Assembly: GCA_002205965.3 (NCBI GenBank)
Contig: NADL03000454.1
Coordinates: 248,001-312,000 of the forward strand
DNA length: 64,000 nt
Direction: 5' to 3'
Origin: Kappaphycus alvarezii
Lineage: Eukaryota; Rhodophyta; Florideophyceae; Gigartinales; Solieriaceae
The translations under genes were made by a program, and so were the position numbers. The notes under the pieces are model-generated. The model ran no database searches, was not told the origin of the DNA, and was given only the letters and a program-made list of their open reading frames with translations. Shown here piece by piece: positions 36,078 to 46,608 of the stretch; the first letter of the stretch is position 1, and every line of letters begins with the position of its first letter.

Positions 36078-36509
36078 TCATCGAGGGGACGCGAGTCCGG
36101 AGAGTGAACACAGCGAAAGAGGAGGTTTCCAAAGGCGAAGAGGACCGCGGCGTTGTGTACTGGACAGCGTTGAGGAGTTAGCTGCCCTAGTAGCTTGAGG
36201 GGACAGGAGAGGGGTAGCATAGGGGGCCTGAGGCGGTGCGGGAGCTCGATGCCGGCCTTGGAAAGTTAGCGCGGGATACGCAGCCGTAGTGGTAACGGTG
36301 GATGTGTTGAGTTGCCCAAAAGAAATGAGATCGACGTTTTTTGCTGAGTCGTTGGAGATGATCGTAATTTGAGCAGCCGGAAAGGAGGGATGTTTGGGCA
36401 AGATAGACTGTGTGGCGCATCCACAGGCAGCAAGAGTCTCACGGAATGCGTCGCGGGCACCAATAGGGACGTAAATGAGGGCCCAGCGGGGCCTGGTGAG
36501 AGTTCAAAG
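36078..36509 (-). pseudogene. Unrecognised minus-strand reading-frame fragment
   Basis: The frame is open for about 144 codons without an ATG near its start, reading WALIYVPIGARDAFRETLAA, then CATQSILPKHPSFPAAQITI and FGQLNTSTVTTTAAYPALTF. The first half looks protein-like, the second is Pro/Ala-rich. I do not recognise it. It overlaps nothing better supported and could be a decayed transposon or gene fragment. Confidence 0.22.
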
Positions 36510-36810
36510 GTGCTTCCAGTGGGTTAGAGACGCCGGAGCCGAGGATGGGTGAGGCATTATCGGGTGAAGAATGTGGTTGAGTCTATGATGGCGCGGATTG
36601 AGTGGCCAAGTGTGGAGACATAAATAATGTTTCCACTGCGACATTAATTGTTTAGATCAAGACTTAAATGGGATCTTGAGCAACAATACTGGATCCCGGA
36701 TTCAATAATTTAAGAGTTGATGCATGATACGATAGCATAGATTCCACACCTTGCTCAAGATGGAACCACACCAGCAACAGTTTTCTAAGAGCAAATCTAT
36801 TATAACTCAA

Positions 36811-36850
36811 AAATATTGTCTCTAAACCACTGGTTTAGAGACACAATATT
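36811..36850. repeat. Subterminal palindrome of PIF/Harbinger element 2
   Basis: An imperfect inverted repeat centred on CCACTGG: AATATTGTCTCTAAACCA faces TGGTTTAGAGACACAATATT, differing by two extra bases in one arm. It lies 22 bp inside the left end. Subterminal repeats of this kind are common binding sites for transposon proteins (inference). Confidence 0.6.
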
Positions 36851-37279
36851 TAGCGCAGACGTAGTCAAACCTAGTAGTGGACTTCAATCAAGAAGGGCAT
36901 TAGTATGAGTTCATACACCTCACACGCAACCAAAGCCAATCATTCCAAGTCTCCATAGAATGATGTAAATTGCACAGTAGTCTTTGACTAGTGTACACTC
37001 CGGTCGGTGCCATGGATGGCACCATCTTCCCTCTTGCCCGTCCTGAACATCTGTAGCAGCTCGGCAACAAAATCCTGCATCTCTTCTCCCAATGAACAAT
37101 CAATCCCTTGCCCAAACTCATGTGTTTCTACAATCTAGTCAACTCATGTGCCAATCAGCACTTCTTGTTTCAACTTTGATTCGAAAACGCCGCTGTGATA
37201 CGAAATCCTATTACTACAAAGGTGGAACTCTTAGATAGTCCAATATACGCCGCCGCGGAAAGTCATCATGGGTACAGGA

Positions 37280-38173
37280 CTACCTCCAGGAGAACAATGC
37301 CTACAATTTAAAGCAATTCAGGACCAGATTTTTAGTTCCTAGAACTCTCTTTTGGAAGGCACATAACGACTTGGTAGCCAGGTATCCTTTCATTTTCAAA
37401 CAACTACGAAGCTCATAAAGTAAGCTCGGAGATCGATGAGAAGTAAAAATACTAACATGTTTACAATATCTCAGCACAAACAGGAGCTTCGGTGATTTGT
37501 ATGATGGTTCCAGAATGTCTCAGAGTCTACTAGGTACTACTTTCGAGAGTTTTGCGACAGTGTTATCAAGATGTTTGGTCCCACTTACCTGAACCGTCGT
37601 CCAAAAGTTTCGGAACTTGACGAAATTTCTGAAAAGTATGAAGAGGTTGGATTCAAGGGATGCATCGGAGCTATCGACTGCTGCAAAATGGGTTGGAAGA
37701 ATTGCCCAAGTGCTTTGAAAGGACAGTATCAGAACGGGCATGAAAGGAAGATGGCCAAAATAACAGTGGAGGCTTGGTGTGATCTCGATTTGTTTATATA
37801 GCATTGGTTTGCTGGAAGACCTTCGACAAACAACGACTTGAACTTGGTCGAAAGATCACTTTCAATTAACGATCTTCTTCTAGACAAGTTTCCTTTTAAG
37901 TTTTCAACGCCATACAAAAAGCTATCATCATCTCCGGATCGAGATCTACCCTACTTCTTGGTGGATGGAATACATCCAAAGTGGCCAATATTTATTGATC
38001 CTATTCATCACCCTGCCAGTAATAAAGAAATCAGGTTCACCCGAAACAGGAAGCATGAAGAAAGGACATTGAAAGACTATTTGGAGTGCTGCAAGCGCGA
38101 TTCAGGATTCTTCGAGAGAACATCAGGTTGTGGTTCATTGATGATGTATTCAGAGTTTAACAAACCTGTGTGA
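37280..38173 (+). pseudogene. PIF/Harbinger transposase of element 2, decayed
   Basis: Recognisable pieces in order: QEN..NLKQFRTRFLVPRTLF near 37290-37355 (N-terminal helical block), ESTRYYFREFCDSVIKMFG (37525-37580), GCIGAIDCCKMGWKNCPSAL (first Asp of the DDE set) and WCDLDLF-stop-HWFAGRPSTNN. The TAG at 37799-37801 replaces a codon between F and H. Then come DRDLPYFLVDGIHPKWPIFI (second Asp) and a C-terminal KRDSGFFERTSG. The order and motifs are those of plant-type PIF/Harbinger transposases. A possible intron with GTAAGC, TACTAAC (37450-37456) and CAG lies at 37420-37474, but the flanking frames do not prove it. Confidence 0.8.
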
Positions 38174-38561
38174 TTTTGCAAAACATGATTGTGCGCATGC
38201 AACAAGACTGTGCATTCTCCGAAGACCTTGCCGAGGAAGGCAACAACTTTGATATACTAACGGAGATGCATGACAGTGATGAAGCAAATGCAGTACAGTC
38301 GGAAGCTGAAATGGCATCTCACACGGACAATGGAAACATGTCACAGAATGAAGAGTGTGAATCTTTTATTGAACGGTATGGTTTCGTCCGCAATCGGACA
38401 TAATAGTTTGAAAGAGGATCTTACTGAACGTTTTGGTCAGGAATACTTTATTTTTTACCTTCATGAACGTAAATAGACCCTCATACGGGTTGTTTTTGCA
38501 TGAGAGGATTCCCGATAAGAACTCTCTTCCCCCAGGGAGAGAGATACCTCTCAGAATTTCT

Positions 38562-39530
38562 TCAGAGTGGCCCCAGAGATACAGTATCATCATCGAGGTC
38601 TTTCTCGTCTCCATTCGTTCCCAAGCCCTTCTTCCCGAGTTCATCTACTCCCGATACCAGATTCACTCCCTGTGCACTTGTTTTCTTGTTATTCGATTCT
38701 TCATGGACCTCTCTGTGTTGAGGCTCAGTAGAATTTACATAATTGTTATCCATGACCCTCTTGAGAACCACTCTGCATTCTTCGCTGTAGACTAGAACTA
38801 TCTGTAGCAGTTTAACATCATTCTTCCTCCTGTTTTGTTGCTCTGTCTTACTGATGAAAATCGCCATAAAAGAACTTGTCCGTTCTATCGATCCTTGCAT
38901 CGATTTGATCATTTTCGCTACCTCCTCGTCGGTTTCTTCTTGACTTTCGGCCAATTTCTTCTTCTTTATTCCAATAGGTCGGCGTTTCTGAGAAGTATGC
39001 GTTTCATATTCGCATTCATTCGAGATACCTGATCCAGACAGTCCCCTTTTCATCGGAAGGAAATTCTTGTTTTTGTCCTCCTGCTCCCGTTTCACTTGAT
39101 ATCCATCGGCACTGCCGCTGGCTCCACTTTATCCATCACTGCATTTTGGCTGAAAGCTGAATTATAATGCAGCATCAACATATGAGAACTCTGGCGCGTA
39201 CTAAAATACCCCATTGCTGTCCTTTCTTCCTGCGGACATACGATAGAGCTGCATTGTTTTTTCCTGAATATCTTCCTCATTGACACCAGATATTTTCTGA
39301 GATTCTACTTTGTTCTTCGCGTCAATATAATTCTGTGAAGTTCGAGCAAGTCTGTCCCATGTTGAACGGAGCGAGTGAGCCGTACGCTGAACGCCGCGGC
39401 TGGCGCACTGCGACGATACGGAATTCCAAAATTCTTCTCTTTTCTGGTTGGGTCCTTGAGCAGATTGTTGCACCCAGCATTCCGCAAGAACAAGGCCATC
39501 AGATGCTTAGTATGACTTATCTCGGCCAGG
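38562..39530 (-). pseudogene. Accessory trihelix/NAM-like gene of element 2, decayed
   Basis: On the minus strand: LAECWVQQSAQGPNQKREEF with W following, TAHSLRSTWDRLARTSQNYI and VNEEDIQEKTMQLYRM (39490-39220). These match the trihelix/NAM-associated domain of PIF accessory proteins (FW..V...., RT..SL..RW..I...). After frame changes a lysine/glutamate-rich C-terminal half follows (39095-38562; GIKKKKLAESQEETDEEVAK). It points toward the transposase, ending about 390 bp from it, so the pair is convergent. It presumably encoded the DNA-binding helper. It is inactive. Confidence 0.6.
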
Positions 39531-40639
39531 ACATTTTTAGTTAGTGTCTTTCGCTGTCGTAGCCGCTTTCCTACGCAGCTTTGGGGCCAATTTTTGTTGT
39601 GCTTGTAGGCTAAGAATTCACAGCAACGTTTTTTACGTGAACCTTCCGTTCTAGTGCGTGTCTTGGGTCTGTGGTGTCATGCAGTGTCTGGGACACATTC
39701 TTGTCGTGTCCTTGGGCTTTTGGTTCGGAAGGTGCGATATGTGAGATGTTCGGTGTTGAACTGTTCATTGAGGATTCCAAAGTGCGCCAGAAACGGTAGG
39801 GAAGTATGACGATGAAGGACGAGTTCTGGAAGAACGTTGTGAATGTATCGGTGACGGTTTACACGAGAGCGCAGCAAAGAGTCAGCGGAGGCAAAGTTAG
39901 TGGTACAGAGCCCAGATTTGGCGCGAAGAATAGCCGCTTTTTATCGTTGGCTAGCGTGATATTTTTTGTAGTTAAATATAGAGAGGAACTTGATAGCGTA
40001 GGCACTAAAGTGTCTCAAAAACGTTCCGGAGTTGAGACTCTTTTAGAGCTGACGCTAAAATTTTAGCTCCAAAATGGCCGTTTTGATACGGAGTAGGTTT
40101 GCCTTGACGCAATATTTTGTCTCAAAAAGCGGAAATAGAGACATAGTAGGTTTGCTCTAACTGTGGCATATCATTCTAGCCAATGATGGCCCTAAGTCTT
40201 ACATATTTTGAAACTTTTACAGGCCATCCATGAAAATCGACTTTGATAAACCATACATTTTAGCAAGTTGAGACCGTACACCACAGAAAAATGCGCTCAA
40301 ATATGCCGCATTCTTCAGAAATGACGAGTCCGGAATTTTTATGCGTTATTTTAAATGGACGCAGCGTTTGATACGCATACGCCGACAAAGTTGTGCGTGC
40401 ATTCGTGATCACTAGTCGCGATCGGTGTATATTACGAGACTTTCAGCCGTTGGCGATGATGTTGTCTCAGTCTGACTTCACCAGAACGTAGTGTCGCAGC
40501 CGCGCTTGCTCGCTTGGAGCATTGGTGGGTGCGCTACGGGAGCAGCGTCGCCGCGCATCGCAGTCAGCGTTCTCAAACACAGGTGTATTGCTATTCCTAG
40601 CGTCTCGAGTGGAACTCGACCTCGTCGAGCACGACCGCA

Positions 40640-41641
40640 TTTTTCAGAGCAGTAATTCTCATATCAAACAGCTGCTTTTCTTTTAACTTCAACTCCTTTT
40701 GCGATCAATATTGCTTTCAAAATTTTCGCTTCACAAAGCCAGACGTGGAGCGGATGGTCAAAGCAGTTGCGTGGCCCAGCGGCAAAACGCACACGACACC
40801 CGATCGGTACGGCGTAACCCCGATTCTCGCTACCTGTCTAGTTTTGCGACATGTTTCCTCCCCTGCCAGATGGACGGACTTTTAGTTTATGTTTGGCAAG
40901 CAGCGGCCTCACCTTTCGGAAATTTATTGGAAATCGCTAGAGTGCATGTGGAGTGCACACAAGGACTTGATGTTCACCATATCTCCTCCCTATATGGCGG
41001 AGCATGCTCAGCGCTTTGCTACAGCTATCCATAACAATTCGCAGAGATTTTCAAACTGTGGGGCTTTTATCGATGGGACTGTCGTTGTCATGTCCCGCCC
41101 GAAGGGCCAGAGACGTCAGCGTTTTATGTATAACGGACACAAACGTAAATTTGCACTCAAGTACCAGGCAGTTAACACTCCTGATGGGATTATTTTGCAG
41201 ACTTGCGGTCTGATAGAGGAACGCCGCCATGACTGGACGCTATACATAAGAAAAGACCTGGACAGCACGCTACATGCGATCTTGCAGATTGATAACGGAC
41301 GAAACTGCATCTACGGCGATTCAGGCTACATTGGGAGATGTTGTCTGGAGGTTCCCTATTAATATTCTAACTTGACACAGGCACAGAAGGCTTTTAACGA
41401 GATTATGTCGTCTACAAGAATCTCGGTCGAGTGGATATTCAAGTAAATCAAATTGCACTTTACAGTCGTTGAATTCAAGCGGAAGATGAAGCCATCTGAA
41501 ACCCCAATTGGGCAACTTTTGTTTTGCTGCATGTTTTTAAGCAACTTCCGCAACTGTGTGTACCCCAACCCAATTTCCCAGTATCCAAACTGCCAAACTC
41601 CCTCCCTGGAATTGTACTTGTATCTGCACGAAGATGATTAA
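40640..41641 (+). pseudogene. PIF/Harbinger transposase, element 3, decayed by stops only
   Basis: One frame runs from before RFTKPDVERMVKAVAWPSGK (40726) to 41641. Blocks: TTPDRYGVTPILATCLVL, FGKQRPHLSEIYWK, CGAFIDGTVVVMSRPKGQRR (first Asp), YNGHKRKFALKYQAV, CIYGDSGYIGR (second Asp), STRISVEWIFK (third acidic residue) and LLFCCMFLSNFRNCVYP. Three nonsense codons break it: TAG 40883-40885, TAA 41360-41362 and TAA 41444-41446. There is no frameshift in this span. The family (DDE_Tnp_4) is clear. The start codon is not certain. It converges with the accessory gene at 42724-41850. Confidence 0.85.
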
Positions 41642-41849
41642 GTTGGCTCCCAGCGGGAGACATGGGGATAAAGTCCGCGATTTCGAGCTTGCGAAGTTTA
41701 ACTCGGACTCCGCGAGGAGATAACCTGCAGGTTCTGCCGTATTTCATGACATTCCCAAACGTCACAGACGAACAAATGCGTGTGAATCGGCTTACTTTTG
41801 CTGCGCCTGGAGCACGATCATTAAAGCCTGCAGCTTCTTCAACTCGATC

Positions 41850-42724
41850 TCGCTGTTTTACTTGCCTTCCAGACGGCGTCCTTCGCGATCTTTGCTGCGC
41901 TAATATTTTTTCAGCGTCGAACTTGTATCCCTCGAACGCTTGTTGCTTCCACTCCAATTCATCTCTCGAACAAATTCCCACTCTTTGAAAGACTCTCCAA
42001 ACGCATCCAGCTCCCCACTCATGGCTCCGCAACTGATCTTCTTGTGCCTCTTGCGCTCCTTACAACTGCCCCCCGAGCCGCTTCCAGAGCCTTCTTCGTT
42101 TCTCTTGTAGTCTGGCGAAATCTTATTCTTCTTCGACAATGAAGCGGCAAGGAGATCACACCTAATCCTCTCCTTCTCTTCCTCGTCCTTTGCTATCTTC
42201 TCTTTCTTCCCATTCTTCTTCCGTTTGAAGTCTTCCTCCGCTTCCTTCATCTGCGAAAGGAGCTCGTTCAGTTCACTGAGCTCCCCGCCTCCAATACCCG
42301 AGCGTGCATTCGTCAGTCCGTATTCCTTCTGGAACTCCTCTTGCAAGCGGTCTTAACGGTCGTGGCACTGCATCCAAGTGACCTTCGAAGTCATTCCCTT
42401 GTTGTCGTTGCAGCCAGCGGCGATTATATCATATCGTGTGCGACTTGTCCCCCACGGCGCGATATTGGCCTTTGAAGCGGCCACATCCCGCACTATTATG
42501 AGATCCTCAGTGGGGAGGAACTTTGAGCTGCCGCTACTGTTGCCCCAGCGCTCATCGACGCTGTTTGTTGAAGAGCTGGCCGCAGTGGCCGATGGGTTCG
42601 GCAAATCGGGCGTAGCCACCACTGCAGCCTGCAATGGCAGCGGGTGGATAGGCAGAGAGGATGTGCAGAGGTTTGCGAGGGAGAGCTGCTGTGTATGCGA
42701 GGAAGAAGCAGCGTTGCTGGCCAT
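41850..42724 (-). pseudogene. Accessory Myb/SANT-like gene of element 3, decayed
   Basis: Minus strand from ATG 42724: a Ser/Pro-rich tail, then a Myb-like helical block (KFLPTEDLIIVRDVAASKAN, then TSKVTWMQCHDR). One TAA codon (42351-42353) follows, and the same frame resumes RLQEEFQKEYGLTNARSGI, SELNELLSQMKEAEEDFKRK, a Lys/Glu-rich coiled coil and a Ser/Gly-Lys stretch. A second stop near 41900 precedes REGRRLEGKQ. The 'RLQEEF...LSELNELL..M' block is characteristic of Myb-like helper proteins next to PIF/Harbinger-type transposases. It is tail-to-tail with the transposase. Confidence 0.6.
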
Positions 42725-42779
42725 AGTGGGTTGGTGCGTGGGGACTGAGATGGATGCATGGCACCGCCAAGAACATTAG

Positions 42780-43849
42780 TATTGGTACTTGGGCCTTGCC
42801 TTCACGCGAAAAAGGCTTTCTCACTCACGAAGTCGTGACAAACAGCTCGTGTTTCAGTCCATTTATCCAGGAGTACGCAGCATAATTCTGCAAAAATGCT
42901 GCCAGTGTAATTTTTATTTCCGTAGTTTGCCATATCTATGGCTCATATTTGCATGCGTAAGGTCACTAGTGTCAGTGGGGGAAATGTTGGGTGATTTAAT
43001 ATTTGAAAGATATGGTCGGTTGTGGCCCGGAATATTCTACAGGGTGCCAGTGTCAGTAGTGATCACCGGTTCGGAATTTTTGACCATCCTTCCCAATTAT
43101 TCTCCAGAAAATTCCTCCTCCATCAGGAAATTAAGTACACCTCCTTATTTAATCCCTTATTCAACGTTACACTTTATCGTTTATTTGATGCGCATTGGAA
43201 AATGGCTACCCTAATTTTCAATAATTAAAACACCCCATTTTTCTACTTCATCGTGAGAGTATCTAAACATTACAGTACTGTACTCAACAGTACCTACTGT
43301 AAAAGTCTTTATTGGTTAGCTCCTAACTGTAATGTCAGTTACGGTACATATTTTTTGATGCTTCGAAGCTCATATACGTGTTGTACGTGGAAAGATGTAC
43401 ACGCAGTCCTGAATTACATCTGGAATTTGATGTATTGCCATATTGGAGACCTTTAAGGGAGCCGCAAGTTCAATATGAAAGGTTGATAGAATAAAGAGGA
43501 GCTTAAGCGACAATTAGTCGCGTTGGCATAGGCGTTATTTGCATTCCAATGTTAAAATGGTGCAGGGCGCCATCGCAACGAGAATATGAGCGTAGTGTAT
43601 CGCGAGTGAGACTTGCTCTTAGTGGGAGAGGGTCTTGGCTCTGAGGTGATGTGCGGAAACCCTATAAAAGGATCCAATAGCGGGCCTCCTGAGGATAGGG
43701 GAGGCAGCCGGCAGTTTGCGCTGATCATCTTGTCTTGTTCATACCCCGTCCCCTTCATCGCCCACTACCTACCACCGAGCGAGTCTCTTGTCCTTCGCTA
43801 CCTACAGACGAATATCTCATACTTTTGTCATCCTTCATCATTTTGAGAT
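42780..43849. other. Region without a recognised gene
   Basis: Includes a GCAGCATAATTCTGC-AAAAATGCTGC inverted motif at 42876-42902 and a TACAGTACTGTACTC / CAGTACCTACTGTA cluster at 43272-43301. Nothing coding is supported. Confidence 0.45.
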
Positions 43850-44060
43850 GTATGTGCAACGCTGTGAAGTCACTACAAAATTAGTTTTGAATCGGGTGGC
43901 TGAATTCTGCGTGTTGTGGGGCATGACGTATTGCAGACGCCGCACATGTGGACCAAATAGCGTAGCCAATTTTCTGATACAAGCGAGTTTTCACTCCCCC
44001 AGTAGAACATCCGCTGCGAGACGCGACAACTGCCGCGTATTTCTCTATGGATACCGAGTT
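43850..44060 (-). mobile_element. LINE fragment: 3' end
   Basis: On the minus strand this reads EKYAAVVASRSGCSTGGVKT and YAIWSTCAASAIRHAPQHAE, ending HPIQN-stop. A 3' tail follows (AATTTTGTAGTGACTTCACA, then GCGTTGCACATACAT) that is nearly the same as the tail after the copy ending at 48412. It is a short 5'-truncated copy of the same family. Confidence 0.75.
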
Positions 44061-44278
44061 TGCAAAGAACGGACTACTGAAGACTGATCGGCTTTATTTT
44101 TCTGATCGTCGTCGCTGCAACCAAAATGGGAGAAAGAATGCCATGTTTGGCCACCACTTCCCGGACAAACACCTAGTTCCCTACGATTAACTTGTTCAGA
44201 ACATCGACCACAACACTAGCTGCCATACGTAGAGCATCCAAGCGCCTCGTCACGCATCTCGAGTGGTATCCGGAGCCT

Positions 44279-46337
44279 TTACGAAGCCCTCCCACTCGAT
44301 ACAATATCAAAGGGTCCTGCACCAACCTCTCGATCAGAACTCGATCGAGCTTCTTCCGCTCTGCGTGCAGCACCCTCTTTCCTTCTAGCCTCCTTCTGTT
44401 GCTCCGCAAGCAACTTAGCAGACCCTTTCTTTACGCACCCGGCCTCTCTGCGCAATTCCGTTTCAGCAAGGCGTTTTATGGCTTCAGTCTTTTTATGGAT
44501 CCGTATTTGTTCTTTCCGAGCCTTTTCTGCATTCCTCCGTTCCTGTTCTTCCCTCCGGGCTTTCTCTTTCCTTTTCAGTCGGTCAAAGTTCTCATTCAGA
44601 TTAACGCACTCCGCAGGTGCTCCAGGATTGTACAAACGTCTCGGAACGTTCGCGCTTGTAGCTGTAGACCCCGTGTTGGTCGATTTAGAACATATTACAA
44701 TGTCGTTAACTGTTTGCGCGTTTTTGAGTAGGACACATACTTCTTAGATGGTGCTCGATGGTCCATTAGCGTTCTCAATTATTCGCTTCAGTTGCTGGAA
44801 CGTGATCTTATCTGATTGGCGAAGCATAACCGGAATAAGACGGGAACTGACAGTGAGCCCTTCGGTGGGCGAAATTCTTTTAGATGCCTCTTCCTCCAAC
44901 GTGTCGATATTCTGACGGAACTTTCGCCCAAAGTTGAGTTGAAAGGGAAATATTCCGGTCTTTTCAAAGCTGTTTTTTATGTCGGAAGACGATACTTGCT
45001 CAAACCAATAGACACCGCACGCCAAGTTAAAGTTAACTTTTCGGGTATCAAAGTCACCTTGGCGAAGGAAGCAATCTCGTAGCTCTCTACCAGCTCTCTT
45101 AAACTTTGCGTTAACATCCTGGTCACAATGTTGAAGAAAATGGGAGTTGTTAGCGGGTTCAATGACGGCGATAATATTTTGACGACGATATTCTTCCGTA
45201 CCCATCAGACACCATTTCTTGAGGCGTGGCCGTCCAACGTCAGGAGCACGGATGCATTCCGTACCTTCTCTCGTATGGTTGTGCTAATATGCTTGACCGC
45301 GGACTCCAGAATTCCCATCTCCATGGATCCCTCCTCGCTAACCTTCACAACCGCGCTGTCCCCAGGGAGCCATCCTGAAAGGGAAAACTTGGCGCAAATA
45401 CCGGACGCAGCTTCACCATTGGGAAGTAACCCATCAATTGGGTCTAACCATTGCTCGTCGATTCGCTTCCCTTTCACAATGAAAAAAGGGTAGGTCTTGA
45501 CTCCCTTTGCAGATATGCAAACTACGGCAGTAATGTGCTTCTGTTAGGCATAGTTTGCTTTGCATTCAAGGGATCCACCATGGTGAGTGGAAGCAGAACT
45601 GAACAGTTTTTCTTTCTTGCCGTATGTGACGTCCACGGCTGTTTCATCCAAATTTCATATCCTATGTGGGTTAGAAAGTAGGCCGGGTCTCATATTCTCC
45701 AGATCTGAAATCATTTCAAAAAATGGTTTGACATGGGGCTCGCTTCTGCAGCGAGCTTCGATATCTTTTTGTTTTCGTGAGCCCTAAAAGTGAGCTCTCT
45801 GTGACGCGCACGAAAGGATCGAATAGTCTCGTTGCTTGGGACGACCTTGGCAAATCCTTCTCTATCGTCCGCAGCAACTTTTGCCATCATGTAATTCAGT
45901 CCCTCGTAGCCAATCGCAGCTCCATTTGCAGACACGAACTGTAACCTTCTCACCACAATGTTCTCTTCTTCTTCGGAGAGCACAGTTCGTCGCCCTAGTT
46001 TTGTATCTGGGCTTGTTAGGACGTCAATGGCCGCTTGGTTCCTATCTTGTAGGCATTTTGCCAGCTCATCGGCAACACTACGCGGAACAGAAATTAGCTC
46101 TGCAATTTGGCAATTGCTCATGCTTAACTTTCGCTTTGTCCGAATATGAAGCAGCTTTACTGCTTTTTTTCGTTTTGTGGACCCTTCTACTCGTGTTTGG
46201 ATGGACTTAGACCTGTTTATGGTCTGTCTGCGCATGGTCTGTGGCATTGTGAGGGGATAGTTCTTTGAAATGGAGACAGGCAAAACCAGGGCAGGTTTCG
46301 GCGAGGCAATCATATCTATCGAGAGACTAGGCCGCAT
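44279..46337 (-). pseudogene. pogo-like (Tc1/mariner superfamily, DDE_1) transposase, decayed
   Basis: Pieces in order on the minus strand. A basic N-terminal region with a helix-turn-helix-like block (KLSMSNCQIAELISVPRSVA) comes first. Then come RRTVLSEEEENIVVRRLQFV and SNETIRSFRARHRELTFRAH (45800-45760), then NLDETAVDVTYGKKEKLFSS (first Asp, near 45650), then PFFIVKGKRI. LLTLDGHASRNGV (second Asp, near 45215) is followed by a shifted IIAVIEPANNSHFLQHCDQD (third Asp, near 45160-45110). The C-terminal end is a strongly charged coiled coil (44635-44279). The LDET...LDGH...LQ.CD order defines pogo/Tigger-type transposases. Several frameshifts make it inactive. Confidence 0.78.
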
Positions 46338-46494
46338 ACTGGCATCGCGATTGCCTAGGACTATGCTTTAATGGTATTGCCATTGGTGAAGTTTGGTTTG
46401 GGAATGCAGGGTGAGGCGGTCTGTTCTCACAATTGGCGGGAGCAAAATATTTCGGTGGCCAAAATTAAACAGCTGGGCAAAAATTAGCCGTTCT

Positions 46495-46564
46495 GGAAGG
46501 GTACAGTACTGTACTGTACATACAGTACAGTACTGTACCCTTCCATGTATGTACAGTACAGTAT
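46495..46564. repeat. Perfect inverted repeat built from TACAG units
   Basis: Bases 46495-46518 and 46521-46544 are exact reverse complements (24-bp arms) around a 2-base centre CA. The arms begin GGAAGGGTACAGTACTG. A further single TACAGTACAGTA unit follows at 46552-46563. It lies between the pogo-like relic and the LINE copy. As RNA it would fold to a 23-bp hairpin. Confidence 0.9.
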
Positions 46565-46608
46565 GTGCATTGAACCGCAAAGTCTTTTAAATAAAGGAGT
46601 AAATAACA

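Larger units (their letters stand above)
34847..36788. other. Spacer with short frames and a TACAG motif pair
   Basis: AT-rich flank of element 1 up to about 35250. Then come two inverted TACAG units at 35271-35300 (ACAGTACAGC and GCTGTACAGC). From 35.5 kb the DNA is more GC-rich and holds the two weak reading frames listed separately. Confidence 0.45.
36789..40157 (+). mobile_element. PIF/Harbinger element 2 with terminal inverted repeats and TAA duplication
   Basis: The left end reads GAGCAAATCTATTAT (36789-36803). The reverse complement of the right end reads GAGCAAACCTACTAT (40143-40157), 13 of 15 identical. Similarity continues inward with TCTCTA and a shared AATATT, and both ends also carry a second CAAACCTA unit. 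TAA flanks both ends (36786-36788 and 40158-40160), the 3-bp target duplication typical of PIF/Harbinger. Inside are a plus-strand transposase relic and a minus-strand accessory relic. The whole element is 3369 bp. Confidence 0.75.

Noticed and set aside
44090-46490. CGGCTTTATTTTT and AAAAATTAGCCG as possible inverted ends of the pogo-like element
   Set aside because: Only a gapped partial match, and a TA duplication could not be shown.
46495-46564. TACAG repeats as a CRISPR array
   Set aside because: There are no regular repeat-spacer units; the units are short overlapping palindromes in a eukaryotic genome.
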